Shown here: positions 41,129 to 48,762 of the stretch, piece by piece
Layout of the letters: the number at the start of each line of letters is the position of its first letter
How positions within the stretch are numbered: the first letter of the stretch is position 1
Assembly: GCA_016720685.1 (NCBI GenBank)
Contig: JADKKC010000036.1
Coordinates: 1 to 48,762 of the forward strand
DNA length: 48,762 nucleotides
Reading direction: 5' to 3'
Origin: Zoogloea sp.
GTDB lineage: Bacteria; Pseudomonadota; Gammaproteobacteria; Burkholderiales; Rhodocyclaceae
Notes under the pieces: model-generated
The model's database searches: none
What the model saw: the letters and a program-made list of their open reading frames with translations, nothing else
What the model was told of the DNA's origin: nothing
Made by a program: the position numbers and the translations under genes

Positions 41129-42973
41129 GGGGCTCGCCGGCCTGGCCGGCGCAGTTCCTGCCGGCTTGCCGGACGAGGTGACGCTGGCACGGCTCGCGGG
41201 TGAATTCTTCGCCGCGCTGCCGACCGGCTTCGGCGGCGCATCTGCGCTGTCGCTGCCGAACGCCCCGCGCGCCCCGGCGCCGGAAATCATTCCGCCCGGC
41301 AACGTCGGCCCGACCCTGACCGCCGCCGCGCCGGTGGCGCCCGTGCGGGCAGAATCCGTGCCGATCGACCACGCCAGCGCAGCCGGCCGGCCCGGTGCGC
41401 CGGCCCTCGGCGTGCCCGAAGCCTACGCCGCCGCGTTGCCCACCTTCAGCCCGCCGGCACCGCGCCCGCCCGCTGGCTCCTCGACCCCGATTACTTCCTG
41501 GGCGAGGCCGGCGCCTTCAGTCCGCACCGCACCAGCCGGCACATCGCCGCCACCGCGACAGACGAACCGCAGTGCCGCGCAATCCTTCGGCCTGCCCGGC
41601 GAAGCGGAACTCCAGGCCATGCTGCCGGGCTGGCGACGCGGCGCACGGCCGCGTGCCCGGCAGCGCCAGCGAGCCCGTTTTACTTCCTGCCGCACGTGCC
41701 GCGGGGCCAGCCGGCCCGCCATCGCCGAGCGCAGCCCGCCCGGCCTTCGACGTGCAGGCCGTGCGGCGCGATTTCCCGATCCTGCAGGAACGGGTCAATG
41801 GCCGCCGCTGATCTGGTTCGACAACGCCGCCACCACCCAGCAAGCCCCAGGCGGTGATCGACCGGCTGGCTTACTTCTACCAGCACGAAAACTCCAACAT
41901 CCACCGGGCCGCCCACGAACTCGCCGCCCGCGCCACCGACGCCTACGAGGGCGCACGCAACAAGGTTGCCCGCTTCCTCGGTGCAGCCTCCAGCGAAGAG
42001 ATCATCTTCGTGCGCGGCACCACCGAAGGCATCAACCTGATCGCCAAGACGTGGGGCTGGCAGAACGTGGGCGAAGGCGACGAGATCATCGTGTCCAACC
42101 TGGAGCACCACGCCAACATCGTTCCCTGGCAGCAGCTCGCCGCCGCCAAGGGTGCGAAGCTCAAGGTGATCCCGGTGGACGACACCGGCCAGGTCCGGCT
42201 CGACGAATACCGCAAGCTGCTCCATGATCGCACCAAGATCGTCTCGGTGACGCAGGTATCCAACGCCCTGGGCACCGTGGTGCCGGTGGCAAAGAAATCG
42301 TCGACCTGGCCCACCGGCCGGCGCCGTGGCGGTGGTGGATGGCGCCCAGTCGGTATCGCACATGCGGGTGAATGTGCAGGACATCGACGCCGACTTCTTC
42401 GTCTTCTCGGGCCACAAGATCTTCGGCCCGACGGGTATCGGCGTGGTGTACGGCAAGCGGCACATCCTCGAAGACATGCCCCCGTGGCAGGGCGGCGGCA
42501 ACATGATCGCCGACGTCACCTTCGAGAAAACCGTGTACCACGGCGCCCCCACCCGCTTTGAAGCCGGCACCGGCAACATCGCGGATGCGGTAGGCCTGGG
42601 CGCGGCGCTCGACTACGTGGAGCGCATCGGCATGGAGAACATCGCCCGCTACGAGCACGACCTGCTGGTGTATGCCACGCGCGGCCTCCTCACCGTGCCC
42701 GGCCTCAAGCTGATCGGCACCGCCCGGGACAAGGCCAGCGTGCTGTCCTTCGTCCTCGACGGCTACCGGCCCGAAGAGGTGGGCAAGGCGCTCAACGAAG
42801 AAGGCATCGCGGTGCGCTCCGGCCACCACTGCGCCCAGCCCATCCTGCGGCGTTTCGGGCAGGAAGCCACGGTGCGGCCCTCGCTGGCTTTCTACAACAC
42901 CTGCGAAGAGGTCGACAGCCTCGTCGCCGTGCTGCACCGGCTCGCCCGCGGCAAGGGACGCATCGGCCGCTGA
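41103..42973 (+). CDS. Encapsulin-cargo cysteine desulfurase (SufS-like) with long N-terminal loading domain; several frameshifts
   Basis: The ATG at 41103 lies inside the shell gene end. About 210 residues rich in Ala and Pro come first, with islands such as LARLAGEFFAALP, DPDYFLGEAGAF and FGLPGEAELQAMLPG that look like cargo-loading motifs. The type II desulfurase then follows: FDVQAVRRDFPILQE, ENSNIHRAAHEL, FVRGTTEGINL, the PLP Lys (codon 42416) in SGHKIFGPTG, and the catalytic Cys (codon 42830) in RSGHHCAQP. Single-base changes near 41806 (loss), 41841 (gain), 42290 (loss) and 42316 (loss), and more in the N-part, break the frame. The text between them is conserved, so the gene is probably intact in the organism. 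Confidence 0.9.
41395..41760 (+). other. Frame-shuffled part of the desulfurase loading domain
   Basis: Motif-like islands occur in all three frames: PEAYAAALPTFSPP (first frame), ARWLLDPDYFLGEAGAFSP (another), FGLPGEAELQAMLPG (first again), then AARPAFDVQAVRRDF in the third. This needs about three small indels between 41455 and 41700. Exact sites cannot be fixed by eye. Confidence 0.6.
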
Positions 42974-43000
42974 CAATCACTTAAGCCGGCAGCAACACCC

Positions 43001-43032
43001 ATAGCCGCAGAGCCCTCTGCGGCTATTTTTTT
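43001..43032 (+). terminator. Intrinsic terminator of the encapsulin operon
   Basis: A perfect 12-bp stem (ATAGCCGCAGAG / CTCTGCGGCTAT), a 2-base loop and a run of seven T counted from the stem end. It lies 28 bases after the desulfurase stop. Confidence 0.93.
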
Positions 43033-43069
43033 GGCGCTGTCACCGTTGTGCCCTCAACCGCGCTCGTCC

Positions 43070-43168
43070 TGTTGGGGCGACTTCAGTCGCCCGCGGACTC
43101 CGATCAACGGCTTGCCTGTAATTCAACGTGCGGATGGGCGACTGAAGTCGCCCCTTGTCGCCCCAACA
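43070..43168. repeat. Pair of REP-like palindromes in inverted orientation
   Basis: GGGCGACT-TC-AGTCGCCC (43075-43092) and GGGCGACT-GA-AGTCGCCC (43136-43153) are each near-perfect palindromes and are reverse complements of each other. Outer arms TGTTGGGGCGAC (43070-43081) and GTCGCCCCAACA (43157-43168) extend the symmetry; the right side has a small internal duplication. This is the layout of repetitive extragenic palindromes (BIME-like). It is the only clear content of the gap between the two terminators. Confidence 0.75.
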
Positions 43169-43255
43169 AAGGCACAGCAACGCACCTGAAACCGACGCAA
43201 AGATTCCACAGATAAGGGCAAACACAGCAATTTTTGCGCATCCACGGCCACAGCG

Positions 43256-43289
43256 AAAAAGCCACGCCCGATCGGGGCGTGGCTTTTTT
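43256..43289. terminator. Bidirectional terminator after the sulfide dehydrogenase gene
   Basis: The arms AAAAAGCCACGCCC and GGGCGTGGCTTTTTT flank a short GATCG loop. It lies 45 bases beyond the minus-strand stop at 43334 and can also stop plus-strand readthrough. Confidence 0.9.
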
Positions 43290-43333
43290 GGCGGGCACGG
43301 ACGGCGGCGCACCCGGCAACGGGCGGGCCAGAC

Positions 43334-44746
43334 TCAGGCGAAGCTGTCGCCCATCAGCGTGTTGAACCACGTGCTCATGTTTCTGTAGTTCTTGTTGCTC
43401 ACCGTTGCCGATGCCGTGGGTGCGGCGCCCAGCGGGTTGCCACCGTTGGCGGCCACCACCATCTTGCGGTTCACGGCGTCGTACTGATAGACCGCCGTCA
43501 GCCAGGACGCCGTCGATGCGGTGATCGGCGAATAGCAGGCCGAGTTGGCCACCGGAGCCGGATCGGGCTGCTGGCCGGCCAGCAGGCGAACAATGGCGTC
43601 GGCGCAGATCTTGGCCTCCTGGTTGGCCACATGGCCGGCCTTGGGCAAGCCGCAGCTGGCCGCGTCGCCAATCACGTGGATGCCGGGCACGGCGGTGGAT
43701 TCGTAGCTCAGCACATCAACCACGCACCAGCGGCCATCGGCGCTGTTGTTGAGCCCGGCACCGGCCAGCCAGCCGCCGGCGCTGCTGCCGGTGGCGCGGT
43801 GCGGCGGGATGGGATTGACCACCTGCGCGTTGATCGTCCGGGGCGTGCCCACGGCGTCGAGGTAGCTGACGACTTTGGTCACCGGGTCGATCGCAATGCC
43901 CGTGACGCCGGCTTCGTACTGGACGACGCCCGCGTGGGTGACGCCAAAGGCCGTGGTGAAGGTTTCCCTTTCGGCCTGGATGCTGGCGTTTTCGTCGAGC
44001 ACGATCACCTTCGAGGCAGCGCCCCGGTAGGTTTTGAGGTAGTCGGCCACGATACAGGCGCGCTCGTAGGGGCCGGGCGGGCAGCGGTAAGGGGCCTTCG
44101 GAATCGTCATCACGAAGGTGCCGTTGCTCATGCCGGCCAGCTGGCGGGCCAGCTCGGCGGTTTGCGGCCCGGCCTGCCAGGCGTGGGGCGTGGTGCCAGC
44201 GTAGTCGCTTTGCGTGAGGCCGTAGGCGTTCATGAATTCAACGCCCGGCGCGAGCACCAGCCGGTCGTAGGGCAAGCGGGTGCCATCGGAAAGCAGCACG
44301 GCCTTGGCGGTGCTGTCGATGCCGGTGACAAAGGCCTGCTTCACCGTCACCCCGAACTTGGCGGCCAGGCTGCCATAGCTGTAGCCGAGGGTGGAGAGCG
44401 ACCGGCTGCCGCTTAACACCAGGTTGCTCATGATGTTCGAGGTGTAGCTGGCGTTGGGCTCGACCAGCGTGACCGCCACGCCGCTGCCGCCCCACAGGCG
44501 CAGGTACTTGGCCAGGGTGGCGCCGGCCATGCCGCCGCCGACCACCACGATTTTCGCGTTCAGGCCGGTGTTGGCCAGCGTAAAGCTGGTGTTGGCGCTT
44601 TCTTCGTAATGGTTGTCGTCATCGTCTCCGTCGGAATCGGCAAAGGCCAGGCGGCCCAGCGACGGCACCAGCCCGGCGCCCAGCGCGGCGGTGGCGAGCA
44701 GCACAAGGCGGCGACGGGATTTGAGGGTGTTGTTGTCGGATTTCAT
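43334..44746 (-). CDS. fccB: Flavocytochrome c sulfide dehydrogenase-like flavoprotein
   Basis: 470 residues. A twin-arginine-like leader (SRRRLVLLATAALGAGLVPS) indicates export of a folded flavoprotein. FAD-binding IVVVGGGMAGATLAKYLRLWG is followed by SNLVLSGSRSL, the first redox Cys in YRCPPGPYERACIVADYLK, GDAASCGLPKAGHVANQEAK, and a late Cys in NSACYSPI. This matches the FccB/SoxF type, which oxidises sulfide to sulfur or polysulfide and passes electrons to a cytochrome. An Asp-rich insertion (about residues 38-45) follows the leader. The partner cytochrome-type gene lies just upstream, 15 bases away. Confidence 0.92.
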   Translation of the reverse strand: MKSDNNTLKSRRRLVLLATAALGAGLVPSLGRLAFADSDGDDDDNHYEESANTSFTLANTGLNAKIVVVGGGMAGATLAKYLRLWGGSGVAVTLVEPNASYTSNIMSNLVLSGSRSLSTLGYSYGSLAAKFGVTVKQAFVTGIDSTAKAVLLSDGTRLPYDRLVLAPGVEFMNAYGLTQSDYAGTTPHAWQAGPQTAELARQLAGMSNGTFVMTIPKAPYRCPPGPYERACIVADYLKTYRGAASKVIVLDENASIQAERETFTTAFGVTHAGVVQYEAGVTGIAIDPVTKVVSYLDAVGTPRTINAQVVNPIPPHRATGSSAGGWLAGAGLNNSADGRWCVVDVLSYESTAVPGIHVIGDAASCGLPKAGHVANQEAKICADAIVRLLAGQQPDPAPVANSACYSPITASTASWLTAVYQYDAVNRKMVVAANGGNPLGAAPTASATVSNKNYRNMSTWFNTLMGDSFA

Positions 44747-44761
44747 GTCGGGTCTCCGGTC

Positions 44762-45992
44762 TTACTGCTTCAGGTAGGCGATGATCGCGTCGAGCTGGGC
44801 GCTGGTGTAGCCCTGGGCGTGGGCCGCCATGATGTCGTCGCCCGCAGGTTTGCCGAGGTACTCCTTCACTTCGGCGGCGTCGGAGCCGCGAATGCTTTCA
44901 AACCCGCCAACGCCGCCCGTGCCGTGGCACTGGAAACAGTTGGATGCCAGGAGGCGCCCGCTGGTGCTGGCCGGCTGGCTGATGGCGCTGGTGGTGCTGC
45001 CCAGCTGGCGGGTCACCGAGTTGATGGCCTCGCCGTCATCGGAGTGATCGGAGTTGGTCAGCCTGGCGAAAGCCGTCGTGCCGTGTTCGGTGTCGAGCTG
45101 GCTGGCCGTGGTGCCGAGGTTGTAGTTGCGGGTGTTTTCCATGCGGGTGCGCATCTGGTCCATGGCCTTCAGCACCGCCTTGGCGCTTTGATGGCCGCCC
45201 GGGGTTTTCAGCGCGGCTTCCAGGGCATCGTGGACGGCGTCGGCCAGCTGGCGGCCGGCGGCGGTGTTGGTGGCATTGATCTGCGAAACGAGGGTTCCCA
45301 CGCTGACCTGCCCGGTGCCCGATTTGATCGCCACCGCCAGGGCGTCGACGATGCGCCGCTGGGCCGCGTACGCCGAATCGCCGTCACCGGTGTTGGCCGT
45401 GGCCAGCAGCTGGATGCTGCGCTGCAGCGCCACTTGCTGGGTGTAGATGGCGGGCTGGTTTGCCAGCGCCGCCAGCGGGTCGGTGGCGAGGTCCGTGACG
45501 CTCAGGCCGAGAGCCGCGGCCAGCCGGCTGCGGGCCGCATCGATCGTCAGCCCCTGGGCAACCAGGGCATCGACCAGCGTTGTGAGTGGCGAAACCACCT
45601 GGCCGCTCGCCGCCTGTTCGGCGCGGGTGGTCAGCCGGCCGCCAAAGGCGTAGCCGGTGTCGGTATCGATGCCGCCCGTCACCACAATCATCTTGCCGGC
45701 GATTGAATCGGCAACGCCGCTGTAGTTCAGCGCGTAACGCCCGGAATCGTTGGTGATGCTTGACGGCTCGCCAGCGTCCTGCAGGCCGTTGCCGTTGAGG
45801 TCCAGAAACACCGTGGCGCCTTTCAGGTAGCCGTCCACGGCCACGCCGTTCAGCACCGTTGCCGGGCCCCGGCGCGGCGGCCGTACCGCCACCGCCGCCA
45901 CCGCCGCCGCATGCAGCAAGAAAGGCGGCAGCCAGGGCGCTTGCCAATAAACCGTGCGTGCCGGCACCACGGGTAAGTCTGTCGGTTGTCAT
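44762..45992 (-). CDS. Lipoprotein with SdrD/EF-hand-like module and C-terminal c-type cytochrome; one-base frameshift
   Basis: The ATG at 45992 gives a lipoprotein leader with lipobox LAAC (Cys28) followed by an eight-Gly run. At the G4C3 run (45864-45870 on the plus strand) the frame slips; the other frame continues VLNGVAVDGYLKGATVFLDLNGNGLQDAGEP, a calcium-type or SdrD-like module, then about 230 Ala/Thr-rich residues, and ends with a monohaem cytochrome c (CFQCH near the C-terminus, distal Met probably in DDIMAAHAQGY). About 409 residues after repair. As partner of the FccB-like protein it probably replaces the usual small FccA and tethers electron transfer to a membrane. Confidence 0.82.
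45864..45870 (-). other. G/C run at the lipoprotein frameshift
   Basis: On the coding strand CCG GGG CCC GGC AAC shifts to GGC CCG GCA ACG GTG; removal of one G restores one frame from the lipoprotein leader to the cytochrome. Confidence 0.75.
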
Positions 45993-46119
45993 GCGGATTC
46001 CTTGCGTTGAACAGGGTGAGGACGGAGGCCTCGGTCCGACATGGTCTTGGGCCTTCAGTGCGGGCACTCCGCGCCCGGCAATCCATAACTGACCGGGCCA
46101 CGAAATTCTGGTCGAACCA

Positions 46120-46178
46120 ACTTAAGCGCGCCTTAAAGGCGGGCCGCAACTGTCGGGAATTCAACAGCGCGGCCCGCC
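46120..46178. repeat. Inverted repeats in the gap between the lipoprotein and dodecin genes
   Basis: GGCGGGCCGC (46138-46147) and GCGGCCCGCC (46169-46178) form a 10-bp stem with a 21-base loop. Just before it, CTTAAGCGCGCCTTAAAG is an imperfect dyad. The whole gap 45993-46346 is a divergent promoter zone with no further gene that I can support. Confidence 0.45.
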
Positions 46179-46346
46179 GGAACGAAACCGGGCCGCCGGA
46201 GTCTTTCACTCACTGGCGGGCAGAAAACACCGCCCGCCATCGACAGGCGAAAACACGCACCGGCAACGGCCCGCCGACGAGGCATCCGGCCCACCTGCCC
46301 GCGCTTGGTTCACCCTGTTTTTGCGTTCATTTCCAAGGAGCCCGCC

Positions 46347-46556
46347 ATGCCCGACCACATTTATCAAAAGCTCGAATTCACCGGTTCCTCATCCACCGGC
46401 ATCCAGGAGTCCATTGAAAACGCCATCGCCAAGGCGGCCGAAACCCACCAGGGCCTGCGCTGGTTCGAGGTCACCGAAACGCGTGGCCATATCGAAAACG
46501 GCAAGGTTGCCCACTGGCAGGTCACGCTGAAAATCGGCTTTGCGCTTACCGCATGA
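46347..46556 (+). CDS. Dodecin, flavin-binding storage protein
   Basis: 69 residues from the ATG at 46347, preceded by AAGGAG. The sequence MPDHIYQKLEFTGSSSTGIQ, then IENAIAKAAETHQGLRWFEV and ETRGHIENGKVAHWQVTLKIGF, is a full dodecin; the Trp of RWFEV stacks on the flavin. Twelve subunits form a hollow sphere that binds riboflavin, FMN or FAD. It stands alone between the sulfide-oxidation pair and tas. Confidence 0.93.
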   Translation: MPDHIYQKLEFTGSSSTGIQESIENAIAKAAETHQGLRWFEVTETRGHIENGKVAHWQVTLKIGFALTA

Positions 46557-46619
46557 ACCCGTGTCGAACGCCCTGGCGCGGGTGAAAGGAGAAACGCCCA
46601 GCCCGTGCCGGCCCCTCGC

Positions 46620-46625
46620 TACAAT
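46620..46625 (+). promoter_or_regulatory. Candidate -10 box of the aldo/keto reductase gene
   Basis: TACAAT 38 bases before the ATG at 46664. No good -35 box is seen. Confidence 0.4.
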
Positions 46626-46663
46626 CGCGGCCGAAGCCCAACCGTAACCATCCAGACGAACCC

Positions 46664-47716
46664 ATGGAATACAGAAAACTAGGCAATACCGATATCGACG
46701 TCAGCCTCATCACCCTGGGCACCATGACCTGGGGCGAGCAAAACACCGAAGCCGAGGCCCACGCCCAGCTGGATTACGCCGTCGCCCACGGCATCAACCT
46801 GGTCGACGCCGCCGAGATGTACCCGGTGCCGCCGCGCCCCGAAACCCAGGGCTCGACCGAGCGCTACATCGGCAGCTGGCTTGCCAAACCCGGCAACCGC
46901 AGCAAGGTTCTGATTGCCACCAAGGCCGCCGGCCCCTCCACCGGGCGGCTCGTTCAGGCCCGGCACATTCGCGGCGGCAACACGCGGCTCGATCGCGCCA
47001 ACCTCGAAGCGGCCCTGCACGGCAGCCTCCAGAACCTGCAAACCGACGTCATCGATCTCTACCAGCTCCACTGGCCCGACCGTTCAACCAACCACTTCGG
47101 CCAGCTGGGCTACCAGCACGTGGCCGATGAAGACAGCGTGCCCATCCTTGAAACCCTCACGGTGCTGGATGAATTTGTGCGAGCGGGCAAGGTGCGCCAC
47201 ATCGGGCTTTCGAACGAAACCCCGTGGGGCATCAGCCAGTTTCTCAAGCTGGCCGAAACCACCGGTCTGGCGCGCGTGGTGAGCGTGCAGAACCCCTACA
47301 ACCTGCTCAACCGCACTTTCGAGATCGGGCTTGCAGAGCAGGCCATCCGCGAAAAAGTGGGCCTGCTGGCCTATTCACCGCTGGCCTTCGGCGCCCTTAC
47401 CGGCAAATACCTGAACGGCGCCCAGCCCGCCGGTGCGCGCATGACCCTGTGGGAGCGCTTCGCCCGCTACAAGGGCGAAGCGCAGGACGCCGCCATCGCA
47501 AGCTACGTGGGCCTTGCCAGAAAGCACGGCCTCGACCCGGCACAGATGGCGCTGGCCTATGTAAATAGCCGCCCCTTCGTGACGAGCAACATCATCGGCG
47601 CAACCACCATGGAGCAGCTCAAGACGAACATCGCCAGCATCGATGTTCGCCTGCCCGCCGAAGTGCTCGACGAGATCGAGCGCATTCACAACAGCCGCCC
47701 GAACCTTTGCTCTTGA
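46664..47716 (+). CDS. tas: NADP(H)-dependent aldo/keto reductase, Tas type
   Basis: 350 residues with a TIM-barrel. It is very close to E. coli Tas throughout (GTMTWGEQNTEAEAHAQLDYA, DAAEMYPVPPRPETQGSTE, NPYNLLNRTFEIGLAE). The catalytic set is Asp and Tyr in DAAEMY, Lys in IATKAAG and His in LHWPDRS. C-terminal GATTMEQLKTNIAS binds NADP. The physiological substrate is unknown. It converges with the EamA gene, with a hairpin between. Confidence 0.95.
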   Translation: MEYRKLGNTDIDVSLITLGTMTWGEQNTEAEAHAQLDYAVAHGINLVDAAEMYPVPPRPETQGSTERYIGSWLAKPGNRSKVLIATKAAGPSTGRLVQARHIRGGNTRLDRANLEAALHGSLQNLQTDVIDLYQLHWPDRSTNHFGQLGYQHVADEDSVPILETLTVLDEFVRAGKVRHIGLSNETPWGISQFLKLAETTGLARVVSVQNPYNLLNRTFEIGLAEQAIREKVGLLAYSPLAFGALTGKYLNGAQPAGARMTLWERFARYKGEAQDAAIASYVGLARKHGLDPAQMALAYVNSRPFVTSNIIGATTMEQLKTNIASIDVRLPAEVLDEIERIHNSRPNLCS

Positions 47717-47733
47717 GCTTTAACTGATTCACC

Positions 47734-47756
47734 CCGTGGGCAGGCCCTGCCCACGG
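47734..47756. terminator. Hairpin between convergent tas and EamA genes
   Basis: CCGTGGGCAG / CTGCCCACGG form a perfect 10-bp stem with a 3-base loop. It has no T run, so it is a weak or factor-dependent terminator. Confidence 0.55.
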
Positions 47757-47769
47757 CGGCGCCCTCCGC

Positions 47770-48636
47770 CTAGACCGGCAGCGCCCGCCGGGAACGCCCG
47801 ATCCGGTTGAGCCACAGGGACAGCACGATCACACCGCCCCCGAGCGCAATGCGCGGCAGGTCTGCATCCCGGTTCCAGATCAGCAGGTTCACCACCAGCC
47901 CCAGCGGAACATGCAGCTCGTTCATCACCGCCAGCGTGCCGGCGTCCACCCGGGTGCTGCCCTTGACCCACCAGAACATGCCCAGCGCGGTGGCAAACAG
48001 CCCCATCCACACCAGCACGCCCCACTGCACCGCCGTCTGCGGCAAGCGGGCGGTGTTGCCGAAAATCGCAAACGACACCAACGCAACCAGCAGCGCGCCA
48101 AGAAAGAAATGGCTGAAAAAGCGGTACAGCGGCAATTCCGTCGGATAGCGGGCCAGCAAATGGCGACACAAAACCTGCCCGGCCGCAAAGGTGGCGTTGG
48201 CCACCTGCAATAACAGGAAGCCCACCAGATAGTCACCCTCGAGGGGCTGGAAGCGGATCAGCACCCCGCCCGTCACCGCCACCAGCGCCGCCAGCAGCGC
48301 CCACGGGCTGAAGCGCCGCACCAGCGCGTCGTCCAGCAGGGTGACGTAGATGGGCGTAAGCACCGTGAAGAGCAGCACCTCCGGCACCGTCAGCACGCTG
48401 AAACTGCGGTAAAGGCACAAGTAAGTCACGCCAAACTGCAGCGCCCCGGCCAGCCACAGCCCGCCCACCAATTGCCGCGGCAAGCCCCGCCAGCGGGTCA
48501 GGGGGATGAACACCAGCGCCGCAATGGCCACCCGCACCAGCACTGCAAAATCACTATCCACCCGCCCGGCAAGGTATTCACCGATAAGACTGAAAGAAAA
48601 GGCCCAGAGCAGATTGACGACGATCAGGTGCGGCAT
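47770..48636 (-). CDS. EamA/DMT-family transporter
   Basis: 288 residues from the ATG at 48636, which begins at the first membrane helix (MPHLIVVNLLWAFSFSLIGEYLAG); the frame runs 26 codons further up without a good start. There are ten hydrophobic segments in two EamA repeats. YLCLYRSFSVLTVPEVLLFTVLTPIYV is typical of the carboxylate or amino-acid exporter-like subgroup. The substrate is unknown. The remaining 126 bases to the window end hold no gene that I can support. Confidence 0.9.
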   Translation of the reverse strand: MPHLIVVNLLWAFSFSLIGEYLAGRVDSDFAVLVRVAIAALVFIPLTRWRGLPRQLVGGLWLAGALQFGVTYLCLYRSFSVLTVPEVLLFTVLTPIYVTLLDDALVRRFSPWALLAALVAVTGGVLIRFQPLEGDYLVGFLLLQVANATFAAGQVLCRHLLARYPTELPLYRFFSHFFLGALLVALVSFAIFGNTARLPQTAVQWGVLVWMGLFATALGMFWWVKGSTRVDAGTLAVMNELHVPLGLVVNLLIWNRDADLPRIALGGGVIVLSLWLNRIGRSRRALPV

Positions 48637-48762
48637 TGGCAGGGGTTTCCGGCAAGACAGGCGCGGATCATAAGCCCGCCGGGAGATGAGGTCGAGGTCG
48701 GGCAATCCGGCCACTCAGGTGGCTGACAACAGCGCTCTGCCCTCGCCCGCCGGGCTCATCCC

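Noticed and set aside
43070..43168. CRISPR repeat unit
   Set aside because: Only two copies, inverted rather than direct, and no cas genes.

Overview
The window reads as chromosomal DNA of a high-GC betaproteobacterium, most likely Rhodocyclales (Azoarcus/Thauera/Zoogloea-like). This rests on gene content and gene order (yqgE-ruvX-pyrR-pyrB-pyrC', ctpA near moeB, comF divergent from bioB, rnfABCDGE-nth); no rRNA or tRNA is present to confirm it. Genes are packed tightly, with short gaps and many start/stop overlaps.

Layout. 0-3.7 kb: pyrimidine operon (yqgE end, ruvX, pyrR, pyrB and a catalytically dead dihydroorotase). 3.9-5.0 kb: diguanylate cyclase. 5.0-7.1 kb: TRAP transporter membrane subunits with no binding protein nearby. 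7.4-11.3 kb: histidine phosphatase, a structured 400-nt leader, glyA, nrdR, ribD. 11.4-14.1 kb: beta-propeller, NodB-like deacetylase, sterol-desaturase-like hydroxylase. 14.1-16.8 kb (minus): moeB-like, an unknown gene, ctpA. 17.0-20.0 kb: an ArsR regulator with the cysteine pair of persulfide sensors, rhodanese, glutaredoxin, secB, an SH3b protein, gpsA. 20.1-21.3 kb (minus): trmL, comF. 21.3-25.8 kb: bioB, bioC, a HAD hydrolase, aroG, serB. 26-29.7 kb: NlpC/P60 peptidase, the N-end-rule pair aat (interrupted) and bpt, a small secreted protein, pyrD. 29.8-36.2 kb: rnfABCDGE, nth, DUF1841.

The most striking part is 36.3-46.0 kb, a sulfur region. It holds a sulfate-binding protein, an RBBP9-like hydrolase, and then rhodanese, serine acetyltransferase, a small XRE regulator, a Family 2A encapsulin shell protein (SrpI type) and a cysteine desulfurase with a long Ala/Pro-rich N-terminus. 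This is a complete sulfur-metabolism nanocompartment locus: the desulfurase is the expected cargo, the acetyltransferase would feed cysteine synthesis, and the rhodanese would handle sulfane sulfur. Immediately downstream, on the opposite strand, lies a flavocytochrome-c-type sulfide dehydrogenase flavoprotein with an unusual lipoprotein-cytochrome partner. The sulfate-binding gene and the encapsulin operon share an 11-bp promoter motif. The family is already described, but the XRE gene, the shared motifs and the adjacent sulfide-oxidation pair are worth attention.

The last part (46.3-48.7 kb) has dodecin, a Tas-type aldo/keto reductase and an EamA transporter.

Quality warning: at least eight single-base indels in GC-rich runs break aroG, the serine acetyltransferase, the cysteine desulfurase (several times) and the cytochrome lipoprotein, and a nonsense codon splits aat. 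The coding content on each side of the indels is intact, so consensus errors are more likely than decay.
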